Assembly: GCF_000025305.1 (NCBI RefSeq)
Contig: NC_013740.1
Location: forward strand, 1,736,001-1,800,000
Source of the DNA: Acidaminococcus fermentans DSM 20731
GTDB lineage: Bacteria; Bacillota; Negativicutes; Acidaminococcales; Acidaminococcaceae
DNA: 64,000 nucleotides
Reading direction: 5' to 3'
Part shown: positions 25,130 to 33,852 of the stretch, one piece after another
How the letters are laid out: every line of letters begins with the position of its first letter
Numbering within the stretch: position 1 is the first letter of the stretch
The notes under the pieces: generated by a model
What the model was told of the DNA's origin: nothing
The model's input: the letters and a program-made list of their open reading frames with translations, nothing else
The model's database searches: none
Translations under genes and position numbers: made by a program

Positions 25130-26121
25130 GCGTATTTCCCCTTTCCCTGGGCCGGACGGATGGATACGTCCCCGGCCAGGACTGTTTCCACGGTGCCGTC
25201 TTCCTTTTTCACCTGGAGCGCCCCGGTTTCATCAATGTCCAGGGCCGTGCCCACATAGGTCTTGTCCGGAGCGATCACCTTCACCTGTTTTCCCAGGGTG
25301 ATGGAATAGTCCCGCCACTGGTCCAGGATGGGGCCGAAACCTTCCCGGCAGGCAATGTCGTAATAGGATTCCAGATAATCCAGCACCTTGGCCAGGAGGG
25401 CCACCCGGTCCACCTTCCCTTCCACCGCATCGGCAATGGAAATGGCCGCCGGCCGCAGTTCTTCCGGCACCATGTCATGGGGCACGCACACATTGATGCC
25501 GATGCCCACCACCAGATAATTGATGTGGCCGAATTCCGCGCTCATTTCCGTCAGGATCCCCACCAGTTTCTTCCCGTTTAGCAGTACATCATTGGGCCAC
25601 TTGATCTGGGCTTCCACCTGGCACACTTCCCGGATGGCCCGGACCACCGCCACCGCACTGAGGAGGGTCATCTTGGGGGCTTCCTGAGGCAGGAAAGAGG
25701 GTTTCAGCAGCAGGGAGAACCACAGGCCTTTCCCTTTGGGGCTGAACCAGCCCCGGGCCAGCCGGCCCTTGCCCCCGGTCTGTTCCTCGGCCACGCAGAC
25801 CGTGCCGTCGGCGGCATTTTTATCCGCCAGTTTTTTCAGCACCTCGTTGGAACTGGTGACGCTTTCTTCATAGCAGATGGCCCGGCCCACGAACCGGGTA
25901 TGGAGATGGGCCATGATTTCCGAAGGCAGCAGTTTATCCGGAACGGAAGTCAGGGCGTAGCCTTTTTTGGTATAGGCCTCGATGCCGTAGCCTTCTTTTT
26001 TCAGGGTCTGGATGTGTTTCCAGATGGCCGTGCGGGTAATCCCCAGCTGTTTGGCCAGTTCCTCTCCGGAAACCGGTTCCGGAGCCTTGTCACGAAGGAT
26101 CTTCAGGATTTCATTGCGCAT
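25126..26121 (-). CDS. birA: bifunctional biotin ligase / repressor BirA
   Basis: A 331-residue protein. Residues 1 to about 60 are a winged helix-turn-helix (LAKQLGITRTAIWKHIQTL). The ligase domain follows, with the biotinyl-AMP motif GGKGRLARGWFSPKGKGLWFS, KWPNDVLLNGKK and GIGINV, and a C-terminal SH3-like domain. It attaches biotin to carboxylases and can repress biotin genes. ATG 26121 has AAAGGAAG 6 bases upstream. A much longer in-frame extension upstream runs through a repeat element and a terminator and was rejected. It is co-transcribed with bioY. Confidence 0.95.
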   Translation of the reverse strand: MRNEILKILRDKAPEPVSGEELAKQLGITRTAIWKHIQTLKKEGYGIEAYTKKGYALTSVPDKLLPSEIMAHLHTRFVGRAICYEESVTSSNEVLKKLADKNAADGTVCVAEEQTGGKGRLARGWFSPKGKGLWFSLLLKPSFLPQEAPKMTLLSAVAVVRAIREVCQVEAQIKWPNDVLLNGKKLVGILTEMSAEFGHINYLVVGIGINVCVPHDMVPEELRPAAISIADAVEGKVDRVALLAKVLDYLESYYDIACREGFGPILDQWRDYSITLGKQVKVIAPDKTYVGTALDIDETGALQVKKEDGTVETVLAGDVSIRPAQGKGKYA

Positions 26122-26175
26122 GACTGTCTTCCTTTCGTTCCCTGTTGGGAAAAGTATGTTAACGTAAGAGTCTGG

Positions 26176-26204
26176 AAAAAGGGGTGCTGCAGAAGCAGCA
26201 CCCC
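26176..26204 (-). terminator. terminator-like hairpin (right of family 2 repeat)
   Basis: Perfect stem GGGGTGCTGC / GCAGCACCCC with AGAA loop, followed on the minus strand by TTTTT. It lies about 190 bases after the ftsH stop and just before birA. Confidence 0.75.
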
Positions 26205-26205
26205 G

Positions 26206-26364
26206 GATCTCGAGTCGCGGGTCGCGGGTCGCGAGCCTGGCCCTGATGGAACTTTTCTTCTTTTTCTTGTCCATACACCAGAAAAGATCCATCATCCGAT
26301 TATAAGGCAGCAGCTTTCGCAATACACCGAACAAGCCCGCGACTCGAGCCTCAAAGCCCGTGAC
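26206..26364. repeat. intergenic repeat family 2 (inverted ends), copy A
   Basis: The ends are rich in GGTCGCGGGTCGCGAG-type words on the left and CAAGCCCGCGACTCGAGCC on the right, which pair as inverted repeats. The core differs from copies B (36577) and C (62568). No gene seen. Confidence 0.65.
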
Positions 26365-26366
26365 CC

Positions 26367-26389
26367 AGTCTGCCGCCTGGCGGCAGACT
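26367..26389 (-). terminator. hairpin at ftsH end
   Basis: AGTCTGCCGCC / GGCGGCAGACT perfect stem directly after the ftsH stop. It has no T-run. It is the first of two hairpins bracketing repeat copy A. Confidence 0.45.
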
Positions 26390-26391
26390 CC

Positions 26392-28329
26392 TTACCCCTC
26401 CGGCACCTCTTTGGGTACCGGTGCCATGACCGGGGCCTCGGCCGGTTCTTCTGCGGGCAGGGGGCCCACGGGAGCCGGTGTGCCGTCGGCCGGTTTCTCA
26501 GGTTCTTCCTGGGGAGGCACTTCGCCTTTTTCCAGGATGTGGCCGTATTTCAGCAGTTCTTCGATTTCATGGCCTTCCAGGGTTTCCCGTTCCATCAGAT
26601 TCTTGGCAATCAGGTGGAGTTTGTCCATGTTGTCGGTGAGCAGCTTCACCGTGCCTTCGTAGGCTTCGTCAATGAACCGGCGGATTTCCCCGTCGATCTG
26701 GGCGGCCACTTTTTCGCTGTAGTCATTCTGCCGGCCGATATCCCGTCCCAGGAACACCTGTTCCTGCCGGTGGCCGAAGGTCACCGCCCCCAGCACATCG
26801 CTCATGCCGTATTCGCAGGTCATCCGCCGGGCCAGTTCCGTGGCCCGCTGGAGATCGCTGCTGGCCCCGCTGGAGATTTCATGGAGCACCAGGGCTTCCG
26901 CCACACGGCCCCCCAGGAGCACTTTCAGCTGATCCAGCATTTCACTGCGGGTGGCATAATACCGGTCTTCCGTAGGCAGGCTCAGGGTGTAGCCCCCGGC
27001 CCGTCCCCGGGGGATGATGGTGACTTTGTGCACCGGATCCGTATGATCCAGCAGCATGCCCACCAGGGTATGTCCCCCTTCGTGGTAGGCCGTCAGTCTC
27101 TTTTCCTCGTCGGTGATCACCCGGCTCTTCCGTTCCGGTCCCATCATCACCCGTTCCGCCGCCTCTTCCAGGTCGCTCATGGTGATGGTCACCTGGTTGT
27201 GCCGGGCAGCCAGCAGGGCCCCTTCGTTCACCAGGTTGGCCAGGTCAGCCCCGGTAAAGCCCGGGGTCTGCCGGGCAATGACTCCCAGGTCCACAGAAGG
27301 ATCCATGGGTTTGCCCTTGGTGTGGACCCGCAGGATGGACCGGCGTCCCCGGATATCCGGCTTGTCCACCACAATCTGCCGGTCGAACCGGCCCGGCCGC
27401 AGAAGCGCCGGATCCAGGATGTCCGGACGGTTGGTGGCAGCGATCATGATGATCCCTTCGTTGGCGCCAAAGCCGTCCATTTCTACCAGCAGCTGGTTCA
27501 GTGTCTGTTCCCGTTCATCGTGGCCGCCCCCCAGACCGGCGCCTCTCTGCCGGCCCACCGCATCGATTTCATCGATGAACACAATGCAGGGCGCGTTTTT
27601 CTTGGCCTGGTCGAACAGGTCCCGGACACGGGAAGCCCCCACGCCCACGAACATTTCCACAAAGTCGGACCCGGAGATGCTGAAGAAAGGCACCCCCGCT
27701 TCCCCGGCCACGGCTTTGGCCAGCAGGGTCTTCCCGGTGCCGGGAGGCCCGTAGAGCAGCACCCCTTTGGGGATCTTGGCTCCCAGCTGGTTGTATTTCT
27801 GGGGCGCCTTCAGGAATTCCACCACTTCTTCCAGTTCCTGTTTGGCTTCATCCGCCCCGGCCACATCCTTGAAGGTGACCCGGCTCTTGCCGTCCCCATA
27901 GAGCTTGGCCTTGCTTTTGCCGAAGCTCATGACCCGGCTGCCGCCGCCCTGGGCGTTGTTCATCATGAAGAACCAGAGAATCACGATCACCACCATGGGC
28001 AGCAGGGAGGTGAGGATGTTGCTGAGCATGGAAGGCTGGGGCGGCAGTTCCGCCCGGATTTCCACGTCCCGGGCCCGGAGGGTGTCCACCAGTTTTTCAT
28101 CCCGGGGAGCGATGGTGGTGAATTCCGCACCATTTTTCAGCTTTCCTTTGATTACGGAGTTGTCCACAATGGTCACGCTCTTCACTTCGTCCTGTTGGAC
28201 TTCCTTGACGAAGTTGCTGTAGCTCATTTCATTTTTGGGCGTGCTGGAGGCATTGTAATAGTCATAGATCCAGACCCCTACGATGACGATGAGCAGGTAA
28301 AACACAAGATTGCGGATAAACTTACTCAC
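26392..28329 (-). CDS. ftsH: ATP-dependent zinc metalloprotease FtsH
   Basis: A 645-residue membrane-anchored AAA+ protease. An N-terminal membrane helix (residues about 5-22), an external domain and a second helix (about 103-122) precede the AAA module: Walker [14 protein letters not shown], Walker [12 protein letters not shown], second region of homology [20 protein letters not shown]. The zinc motif is HEGGH with the downstream Asp-bearing segment. The C-terminal 50 residues are Pro/Glu-rich and variable. FtsH degrades misfolded and regulatory membrane and cytosolic proteins. It follows hpt by 54 bases, as in Bacillus. Confidence 0.98.
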   Translation of the reverse strand: MSKFIRNLVFYLLIVIVGVWIYDYYNASSTPKNEMSYSNFVKEVQQDEVKSVTIVDNSVIKGKLKNGAEFTTIAPRDEKLVDTLRARDVEIRAELPPQPSMLSNILTSLLPMVVIVILWFFMMNNAQGGGSRVMSFGKSKAKLYGDGKSRVTFKDVAGADEAKQELEEVVEFLKAPQKYNQLGAKIPKGVLLYGPPGTGKTLLAKAVAGEAGVPFFSISGSDFVEMFVGVGASRVRDLFDQAKKNAPCIVFIDEIDAVGRQRGAGLGGGHDEREQTLNQLLVEMDGFGANEGIIMIAATNRPDILDPALLRPGRFDRQIVVDKPDIRGRRSILRVHTKGKPMDPSVDLGVIARQTPGFTGADLANLVNEGALLAARHNQVTITMSDLEEAAERVMMGPERKSRVITDEEKRLTAYHEGGHTLVGMLLDHTDPVHKVTIIPRGRAGGYTLSLPTEDRYYATRSEMLDQLKVLLGGRVAEALVLHEISSGASSDLQRATELARRMTCEYGMSDVLGAVTFGHRQEQVFLGRDIGRQNDYSEKVAAQIDGEIRRFIDEAYEGTVKLLTDNMDKLHLIAKNLMERETLEGHEIEELLKYGHILEKGEVPPQEEPEKPADGTPAPVGPLPAEEPAEAPVMAPVPKEVPEG

Positions 28330-28383
28330 ACTAGGGCTCCTTTCCTGTCCGTATCCGTCCCCAAAAGGCCGGCAGACATGGAA

Positions 28384-28923
28384 TTATTTTTCATAGACGG
28401 AACGCTTCATAATGCCGATATAGGGCAGATTCCGGTATTCTTCATCATAGTCCAGGCCAAAGCCCACCACGAATTCATCGGGGATCTCGAACCCGGCGTA
28501 ATCCGGCAGCACCTTTACCAGACGGCGTTCCTTCTTGTCCAGCATGGCGGCCACCTTCAGGCTCTTGGGGTTCCGGTTCCGGAACAGTTCTCCCACGGCT
28601 TTCAGGGTCAGGCCGGTGTCGATTACATCGTCCACCAGCAGGACGTTTTTCCCGGCGATGTTCCGGGAAGTGTCATAATCAATGTCCACCTTGCCGGAAG
28701 TCGTGGTGCCGGAACCATAGGAAGAGGCCTTGATGAAGTCGATCCGTACCGGCACGGTGATATGCTGGGTCAGTTCCGTCAGGAAGTAGGCGGCCCCTTT
28801 CAAAAGGCCGATGACCACCAGTTCTTCTCCGGCGTAATCCCGGCTGATTTGGGCGCCCATTTCTGCAATGCGGGCTTTCAGGGTTTTCTCATCGATGAGG
28901 ATTCTTTCAAGATTTTCGTTCAT
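28384..28923 (-). CDS. hpt: hypoxanthine phosphoribosyltransferase
   Basis: A 179-residue purine salvage enzyme that makes IMP (and usually GMP) from hypoxanthine or guanine and PRPP. The PRPP loop is VLLVDDVIDTGLTLKAV (about residues 96-112). The N-terminal LLKGAAYFLTEL and the C-terminal VGFGLDYDEEYRNLPYIG are characteristic HPRT segments. The gene overlaps tilS by 17 bases, as in many Firmicutes, where HprT and TilS also interact functionally. Confidence 0.96.
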   Translation of the reverse strand: MNENLERILIDEKTLKARIAEMGAQISRDYAGEELVVIGLLKGAAYFLTELTQHITVPVRIDFIKASSYGSGTTTSGKVDIDYDTSRNIAGKNVLLVDDVIDTGLTLKAVGELFRNRNPKSLKVAAMLDKKERRLVKVLPDYAGFEIPDEFVVGFGLDYDEEYRNLPYIGIMKRSVYEK

Positions 28924-29959
28924 TTCTCTGACGCTCCTTTTGTGCCAACTTGGCGGCCCGTTCTTCTTCCCGGGACCGCTGATTTTTTCCCACCATCAAC
29001 CGGCCGTTGAGATAGATCAGCCGGACATTTCCAGGGACATCCAGGGATTTGTTCCCCACGCCCCGGGCAATCATGTCCAGGATTTTCCGGACATGGTCAT
29101 AACTCAGTTCTGCGCCCCCTACGTTCCGGACCAGGATCCGGATCACCCGGCTCTGGAGGGCCAGGGGCAGGGCGGCGAAATCTTTCTCCACCTTGATGTC
29201 CCAGGTGTCGAACACTTCCCGGCCATAGGCATCGATGTACCGGCCTGCCAGTTTTTCCAGATAGGCCTCGTCACTGGCAGCCAGGGCGGCTGCCTGGGCC
29301 AGCTGTTTCCGGATCTGGGGATTCTGGGTTTCCAGAAGGGGCAGCAGGGTCTTCCGGACCCAGTTCCGCTTCAGGCTCTGGTCCTCGTTGGTGCTGTCCT
29401 GGCACCAGGTGAGCCCCATTTCCTCACAGTAGGCTTCCGTGTCCCGCCGGGTGATCCCCAGGAAGGGCCGGGCCAGATACCCGTTTACCGGCAGCATGCC
29501 CCGCAGGCCCCGGGTACCGGCGCCCCGGACCAGGTTCAGCAGCACCGTTTCCGCCTGGTCATCCTGATGATGGGCCAGGAAGATGGCCTCCGCACCGGCT
29601 TCCTGCCGGCAGGTTTCCAGTGCTTCATAGCGCAGCCGCCGGGCCGCATCTTCCAGGGAAAGCCCCTCTTTTTCCGCCAGGGACCGGGCATCCACATCCA
29701 CCCGGCGGAAGGCCAGGCCCCGGTTCCTGCAGTAGTCTTCCACCTGCCGGGCATCCTGTTCCGCTTCTTCGCCCCGGAGATGGTGCTGGACATGGACCGC
29801 CAGCACATCCACTCCGTCTTCTTCCCCCTGTGCCGCCATCACATCGGCCAGGCACAGGGAATCCGCACCGCCGCTTAAGGCGGCGATGACCTTCGTCCCC
29901 GGCTTCCACAGAGGGGACGCCGCCACCAGCTGCCGCAGGCTGTTTTCCAAAATACTCAC
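28907..29959 (-). CDS. tilS: tRNA(Ile)-lysidine synthetase TilS, short form
   Basis: A 350-residue TilS that converts C34 of the CAU anticodon tRNA-Ile to lysidine. The PP-loop ATPase motif is ALSGGADSLCLAD; HVQHHLRGEEAEQDARQVE and LAHHQDDQAETVLLNL are family signatures. The central TilS domain (about residues 240-320) is present. The C-terminal TilS_C domain of the about 450-residue form is absent and replaced by a short Lys/Arg/Glu-rich tail, so it resembles the compact type. The start is ATG 29959. It overlaps hpt. Confidence 0.95.
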   Translation of the reverse strand: MSILENSLRQLVAASPLWKPGTKVIAALSGGADSLCLADVMAAQGEEDGVDVLAVHVQHHLRGEEAEQDARQVEDYCRNRGLAFRRVDVDARSLAEKEGLSLEDAARRLRYEALETCRQEAGAEAIFLAHHQDDQAETVLLNLVRGAGTRGLRGMLPVNGYLARPFLGITRRDTEAYCEEMGLTWCQDSTNEDQSLKRNWVRKTLLPLLETQNPQIRKQLAQAAALAASDEAYLEKLAGRYIDAYGREVFDTWDIKVEKDFAALPLALQSRVIRILVRNVGGAELSYDHVRKILDMIARGVGNKSLDVPGNVRLIYLNGRLMVGKNQRSREEERAAKLAQKERQRNERKS

Positions 29960-29976
29960 ATTTTCACCTTCTAATT

Positions 29977-30006
29977 AAAAAAGGTACTTCCGAGGAAGTA
30001 CCTTTT
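29977..30006 (-). terminator. terminator after S1-domain gene
   Basis: Perfect stem GGTACTTC / GAAGTACC with CGAG loop, followed on the minus strand by TTTTTT. It lies between the S1 gene and tilS, so tilS-hpt-ftsH transcription needs read-through or a weak local promoter. Confidence 0.75.
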
Positions 30007-30013
30007 GTGTTCA

Positions 30014-30502
30014 TCAATCTCCTCTGCGAGCACCACGGCCGCCCCGTTTGGATTCCGTATTCCGTTTCAGATCCAGCAGCCGATCATCGCTTTCCTTCAG
30101 GAACCGGGAAAGCTTGTCTTCAAAGCTCATGGGACCCTGGGCCCGGGGAGCGCCATGGAACGGCTTGCTCTCGAACCGTTTCTTCCCTTCGAACCGCTTG
30201 TTTTCGAAGTGCTTGTTTTCAAAATGTCTGTTTTCCCCTGCCGGTTTCCGTTCCGGAGCAGGAGCAGGAGGCATCAGGGCTTTCAGGGACAGGCCGATTT
30301 TCCCCTTGTCGTCAATGGAAACCACCTTGACGGTAACCTTATCCTTTACCTTGAGGAAATCATGTACATCTTTGACGAAGACATTGGAAACCTCAGAAAT
30401 GTGAATCAGACCAACCTTATTTTCGGGCAATGACACAAAAGCACCAAAATTCGTAATCCCGGTGACAATACCATCAACAACTGCGCCTTTTTCCAAAGCC
30501 AT
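30014..30502 (-). CDS. S1 RNA-binding domain protein (YabR-like)
   Basis: A 162-residue protein. Residues 1-75 are one S1 domain (GAVVDGIVTGITNFGAFVSL, GLIHISEVS, VKVKVV-type strands, GKIGLSLKAL). The rest is a basic, low-complexity tail with a repeated F-[E]-[N/G/S]-K pattern (HFENKHFENKRFEGKK). YabR/general stress protein 13 homologues bind RNA or the ribosome. Bacillus places yabR between divIC and tilS; here it still precedes tilS, but divIC has been separated by about 19 kb. It has its own promoter with a notable dyad. Confidence 0.88.
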   Translation of the reverse strand: MALEKGAVVDGIVTGITNFGAFVSLPENKVGLIHISEVSNVFVKDVHDFLKVKDKVTVKVVSIDDKGKIGLSLKALMPPAPAPERKPAGENRHFENKHFENKRFEGKKRFESKPFHGAPRAQGPMSFEDKLSRFLKESDDRLLDLKRNTESKRGGRGARRGD

Positions 30503-30537
30503 AAGTCAAAGACATCCTCCTTTTTCAGTGGGTATTA

Positions 30538-30575
30538 CGTTAACCATTATACCGTTGTTAACGATTTTTCGTCAA
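30538..30575 (-). promoter_or_regulatory. S1-operon promoter with straddling dyad operator
   Basis: On the minus strand TTGACG (30570-30575), 18-base spacer, perfect TATAAT (30546-30551). A perfect inverted repeat CGTTAAC-N12-GTTAACG (30538-30544 and 30557-30563) brackets the -10. A bound repressor would block the promoter. The regulator is not identified; a single GTTAAC also occurs upstream of birA (26158). Confidence 0.6.
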
Positions 30576-30580
30576 GGGGG

Positions 30581-30609
30581 AAAAGGGGCTGCCGCGAAAG
30601 CGGCAGCCC
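30581..30609 (-). terminator. copA terminator
   Basis: Stem GGGCTGCCGC / GCGGCAGCCC with GAAA tetraloop, followed on the minus strand by CTTTTCC. It lies about 80 bases after the copA stop. Confidence 0.65.
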
Positions 30610-30690
30610 TTGCGATTCCGATTGCCGCATTCAAAAAATTGGCCTGCAAATTTTATCATTCGGCCGTTGACAGTTGACCGCTGACAATCT

Positions 30691-33501
30691 TTATGCCTCC
30701 ATCCCCTCATACTCGTACCCCGCCTTCAGGATGGCGCTTTTGATGTCGTTTTCTGGTACTTGGCGGGTTTCGGTCACTTTTACGGTGCCGGTAGTATGAT
30801 CCGGCTGGGCGCTGGTGATGCCTTCCAGGCCTTCCAGGGCCTTTTTCACCCGGCCTTCGCAGTGGGCGCACATCATGCCCTTCACTTTCAGGGTCACAGT
30901 GGTGCCCTCCGCTGCCTGGGCTGCCGGCTGAGTGGCTCCGGTCACTTCATAGCCGGCTTTGGCCACTGCCTGCTGCACCTGGGCATAGTCCAGGGGTTTC
31001 AACACCGTGGCCACCACAGTCCCGGCGGTGTGGTCCGCTTTGGCGCTGACCACTCCGTCCAGCCCTTCCAAAGCTTTCTTCACCCGGCCTTCACAGTGGG
31101 CGCACATCATGCCCTTCACCTGATAGGTCACCTGGGTGCCGGCAGCTTCCGGTACCGGACAGCCGGCGGGCTGGGGTGCCAGGTCGGCTTTTTCCACCAC
31201 AGCCGCTGCGGGATTCTTCCGCTTTTTGTCCTGGCCGGCATCATGGAGTTTGAACAGGTTCAGCCGCAGGGCATTCATGCACACGGTGAAGCTGGAAATG
31301 CTCATGGCCGCCGCCCCCACCATGGGGTTCATCTTGTAGCTGAACAGGCCGGCTGCCAGAGGGATGCAGATTACATTGTAGAAGAAGGCCCAGAACAGGT
31401 TTTCGTGGATGTTGGTCACCGTCCCCCGGCTCAGCCGCACCGCCGCCGACACATCCGTCAGCCGGCTGTTCATCAGCACGATATCCGCAGAATCGATGGC
31501 CACGTCGGCACCGGCTCCGATGGCGATGCCGATGTCCGCCCGGGTGAGCGCCGGCGCATCATTGATGCCGTCCCCCACCATGGCCACCAAGCCGCCGGCC
31601 TTCTGGAGTTCCCGGATCACCGTTTCCTTGCCTTCCGGCAGCACCCCGGCCACCACCTTGTCCACCCCGGCCTGCCGGCCGATGGCTTCTGCAGTCCGCT
31701 GGTTATCCCCGGTGACCATTACCACTTCGATCCCCATGTTCTGGAGTTCTTTGATGGCTTTGGCGGAATCTTCCTTGATCACGTCCGCCACGGCGATCAT
31801 CCCGGCCAGTTTTCCGTCTTTGGCAAACACCAGGGGAGTCTTTCCCTGTCCGGCCAGTTCCCCGGCCTTGGCTTCCAGGGCACTGTCCACAGCTCCCAGG
31901 CTCTTCAGGAAGTTCAGGCTGCCCCCGATGAGTTTTTCTCCGTTCCGGGCCACCTGGAGCCCGTTCCCGGGCAGGGCCTGGAAATCATCCACCGGTTCCG
32001 CCTGGAGCCCTTTGGCTGCTGCTTCTTCCACCACAGCCCGGGCCAGAGGATGTTCGGATTTCTGTTCCAGGTCATAGGCCAGCTGGAGCAGGCTTTCCCG
32101 GGTATACCCTTCCGCCGGCACCACATCCGTCACCTTGGGCTGGCCTTTGGTGATGGTCCCGGTTTTGTCCAGGGCCACCACCGCCACCTTCCCGGCGTTT
32201 TCCAGGGAAGAGGAGGTCTTGAACAGGATGCCGTTCTTGGCGCCCACTCCGCTGCCCACCATGATGGCCACCGGCGTAGCCAGCCCCAGGGCGCAGGGGC
32301 ATGCGATGACCAGTACGGCGATGCCCCGGGCGATGGCGGACCCCAGAGGTGCCCCGGCCAGGAGCCAGCCCAGGGTGGTGACCACCGCAATGGTGATGAT
32401 GGCGGGTACGAACACGGCGGACACTTTATCCGCGATCCGGGCAATGGGGGCCTTGGTGGCCGCCGCATCGCTGACCAGTTTGATGATCTGGCTCAGGGTG
32501 GTGTCTTCTCCTACCCGGGTGGCTTCACATTCCAGATACCCGGACTGGTTGATGGTGGCGGTAGAGACCTTGTCCCCGGGCTTCTTGTCCACCGGCAGGC
32601 TTTCCCCGGTGAGGGCGCTTTCATTGACGGCGGAATTCCCTTTCACCACCACCCCGTCCACCGGGATGTTTTCCCCGGGACGGACGGCGAAGATATCCCC
32701 TTTCTGCACATCATCGATGGAAACGGTGACTTCCTTCCCGTCCCGGATCAGCACGGCGGTTTTGGGAGCCAGTTTCATGAGCCCTTTCAGGGCATCAGTG
32801 GTCCGGCCCTTGCTCATGGCTTCCAGCATCTTCCCCAGGGTGATCAGGGAAGGGATCATGGCTGCCGTTTCAAAATACAGGTCGTGCATATACAGTTGAT
32901 GGAGTTCGGCGAAAGGCGTCCCATGAACGGTAAGATAGGTGATTTCATAGAACACCGCCAGGCTCCACAGGAAGGAAACGGAAGACCCCAGGGCCACCAG
33001 GGTATCCATGTTGGGAGCCCCGTGGAACAGAGTCTTGAATCCGCTGGTGTAGAAATCCCGGTTGATGGCCATGACGATCAGGGCCAGGAGCAGCTGGGTG
33101 AGCATCAGCCCCAGATGGTTCCCGTCCAGCAGGGCCGGCACCGGCCAGTCCAGCATATTGTGGCCCATGGTGAGATACATGAGCACGAACAGGAAGCCCA
33201 GGGAGCTGAGCAGACGCCGGCGGAGCCGGGGCGTTTCATGGTCCTTCAGGGCTTCTTCATCAGCGGCCAGTTTTTCCGCCAGTCCCTGTCTGGCCTGGGC
33301 GGCCCCTTTCACGGAAGCGCCGTAGCCCGCATCCTCCACGGCCTTGATGATGGCCTGATCCGATGCCGTCCCTTCCACCCCCATGCTGTTGGTGAGCAGG
33401 GAAACCGACACACCGGTGACACCGGGAACCCCGGCCACCGCTTTTTCCACATGAGCCTGGCAGGAAGCGCAGGTCATGCCGGTGACGATATATTGTTTCA
33501 T
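30691..33501 (-). CDS. copA: Cu+-exporting P1B-type ATPase with CopZ-like C-terminal tandem
   Basis: A 936-residue heavy-metal P-type ATPase. Residues 1-70 are a heavy-metal-associated domain (GMTCASC). The membrane core has the translocation motif [13 protein letters not shown], the phosphorylation site [22 protein letters not shown] and a final transmembrane pair, matching CopA. Unusually, the C-terminus carries two more metal domains (residues 793-870 and 871-936), each with [18 protein letters not shown], a CopZ chaperone-like motif. Their DNA is near identical over 47 bases, so they arose by recent duplication. The first domain is CopA-type, the last two CopZ-type. Copper-type operators precede it. 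Confidence 0.95.
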   Translation of the reverse strand: MKQYIVTGMTCASCQAHVEKAVAGVPGVTGVSVSLLTNSMGVEGTASDQAIIKAVEDAGYGASVKGAAQARQGLAEKLAADEEALKDHETPRLRRRLLSSLGFLFVLMYLTMGHNMLDWPVPALLDGNHLGLMLTQLLLALIVMAINRDFYTSGFKTLFHGAPNMDTLVALGSSVSFLWSLAVFYEITYLTVHGTPFAELHQLYMHDLYFETAAMIPSLITLGKMLEAMSKGRTTDALKGLMKLAPKTAVLIRDGKEVTVSIDDVQKGDIFAVRPGENIPVDGVVVKGNSAVNESALTGESLPVDKKPGDKVSTATINQSGYLECEATRVGEDTTLSQIIKLVSDAAATKAPIARIADKVSAVFVPAIITIAVVTTLGWLLAGAPLGSAIARGIAVLVIACPCALGLATPVAIMVGSGVGAKNGILFKTSSSLENAGKVAVVALDKTGTITKGQPKVTDVVPAEGYTRESLLQLAYDLEQKSEHPLARAVVEEAAAKGLQAEPVDDFQALPGNGLQVARNGEKLIGGSLNFLKSLGAVDSALEAKAGELAGQGKTPLVFAKDGKLAGMIAVADVIKEDSAKAIKELQNMGIEVVMVTGDNQRTAEAIGRQAGVDKVVAGVLPEGKETVIRELQKAGGLVAMVGDGINDAPALTRADIGIAIGAGADVAIDSADIVLMNSRLTDVSAAVRLSRGTVTNIHENLFWAFFYNVICIPLAAGLFSYKMNPMVGAAAMSISSFTVCMNALRLNLFKLHDAGQDKKRKNPAAAVVEKADLAPQPAGCPVPEAAGTQVTYQVKGMMCAHCEGRVKKALEGLDGVVSAKADHTAGTVVATVLKPLDYAQVQQAVAKAGYEVTGATQPAAQAAEGTTVTLKVKGMMCAHCEGRVKKALEGLEGITSAQPDHTTGTVKVTETRQVPENDIKSAILKAGYEYEGMEA

Positions 33502-33520
33502 AACCGATCCTCTCTTTCCA

Positions 33521-33537
33521 ATACCCTACCAGGGTAT
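33521..33537. promoter_or_regulatory. copper-type operator palindrome
   Basis: ATACCCT-ACC-AGGGTAT is a perfect palindrome between the promoter and the copA start. It resembles CsoR/CopY-class copper operators. Second site of a pair. Confidence 0.55.
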
Positions 33538-33554
33538 CCATTCTTTATGGTCAT

Positions 33555-33583
33555 ATCATACCCCCTTGGGGTAGGTTTGTCAA
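33555..33583 (-). promoter_or_regulatory. copA promoter with embedded CsoR-like operator
   Basis: TTGACA (33578-33583), 17-base spacer, TATGAT (33555-33560) on the minus strand. The spacer holds a G/C palindrome ATACCCCC-TT-GGGGTA (33558-33573), the pattern of CsoR copper operators. Repression in the absence of copper is the inferred mode. Confidence 0.75.
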
Positions 33584-33585
33584 GA

Positions 33586-33618
33586 GAAAAAAAGGGGGGC
33601 ACATTCTGTGCCCTCCCT
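33586..33618 (-). terminator. terminator for DUF3100 operon
   Basis: Stem GGGGGGCACA / TGTGCCCTCCC with a short loop, then TTTTTTT on the minus strand. It lies 235 bases after the last gene, beyond a repeat element. Confidence 0.65.
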
Positions 33619-33620
33619 TT

Positions 33621-33846
33621 GTCAGCTGTCAACGGTCAGCGGTCAGCAGCCGATGGAAATCAATTTTTGCAAATTGATTTTGAAACAGCATAAACCGTAG
33701 GGGGCACAGGCCCGGCGCCCCGCAAGCCACATGGTCAACTGCTGATTTGGCGGGCCGCCCGGCATGCGGCCCCTACGGATTCAGTTTACACAGCAAAAAT
33801 TTGCCTGCAAATTTTTCATTCGGCCGCTGACAGTTGACAGCTGACC
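33621..33846. repeat. intergenic repeat family 1, longest copy
   Basis: It begins GTCAGCTGTCAACGG, then AATCAATTTTTGCAAATTGATTT, CCGTAGGGGGCACAGG, a second inverted palindrome ending CCCCTACGG, and a final GACAGTTGACAGCTGACC. The ends are roughly inverted. No gene seen. Confidence 0.7.
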
Positions 33847-33852
33847 GGGCTC

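Noticed and set aside
26122-26334. N-terminal extension of BirA
   Set aside because: The in-frame extension crosses a terminator and repeat copy A and does not resemble BirA; ATG 26121 has a good ribosome site and the correct helix-turn-helix beginning.
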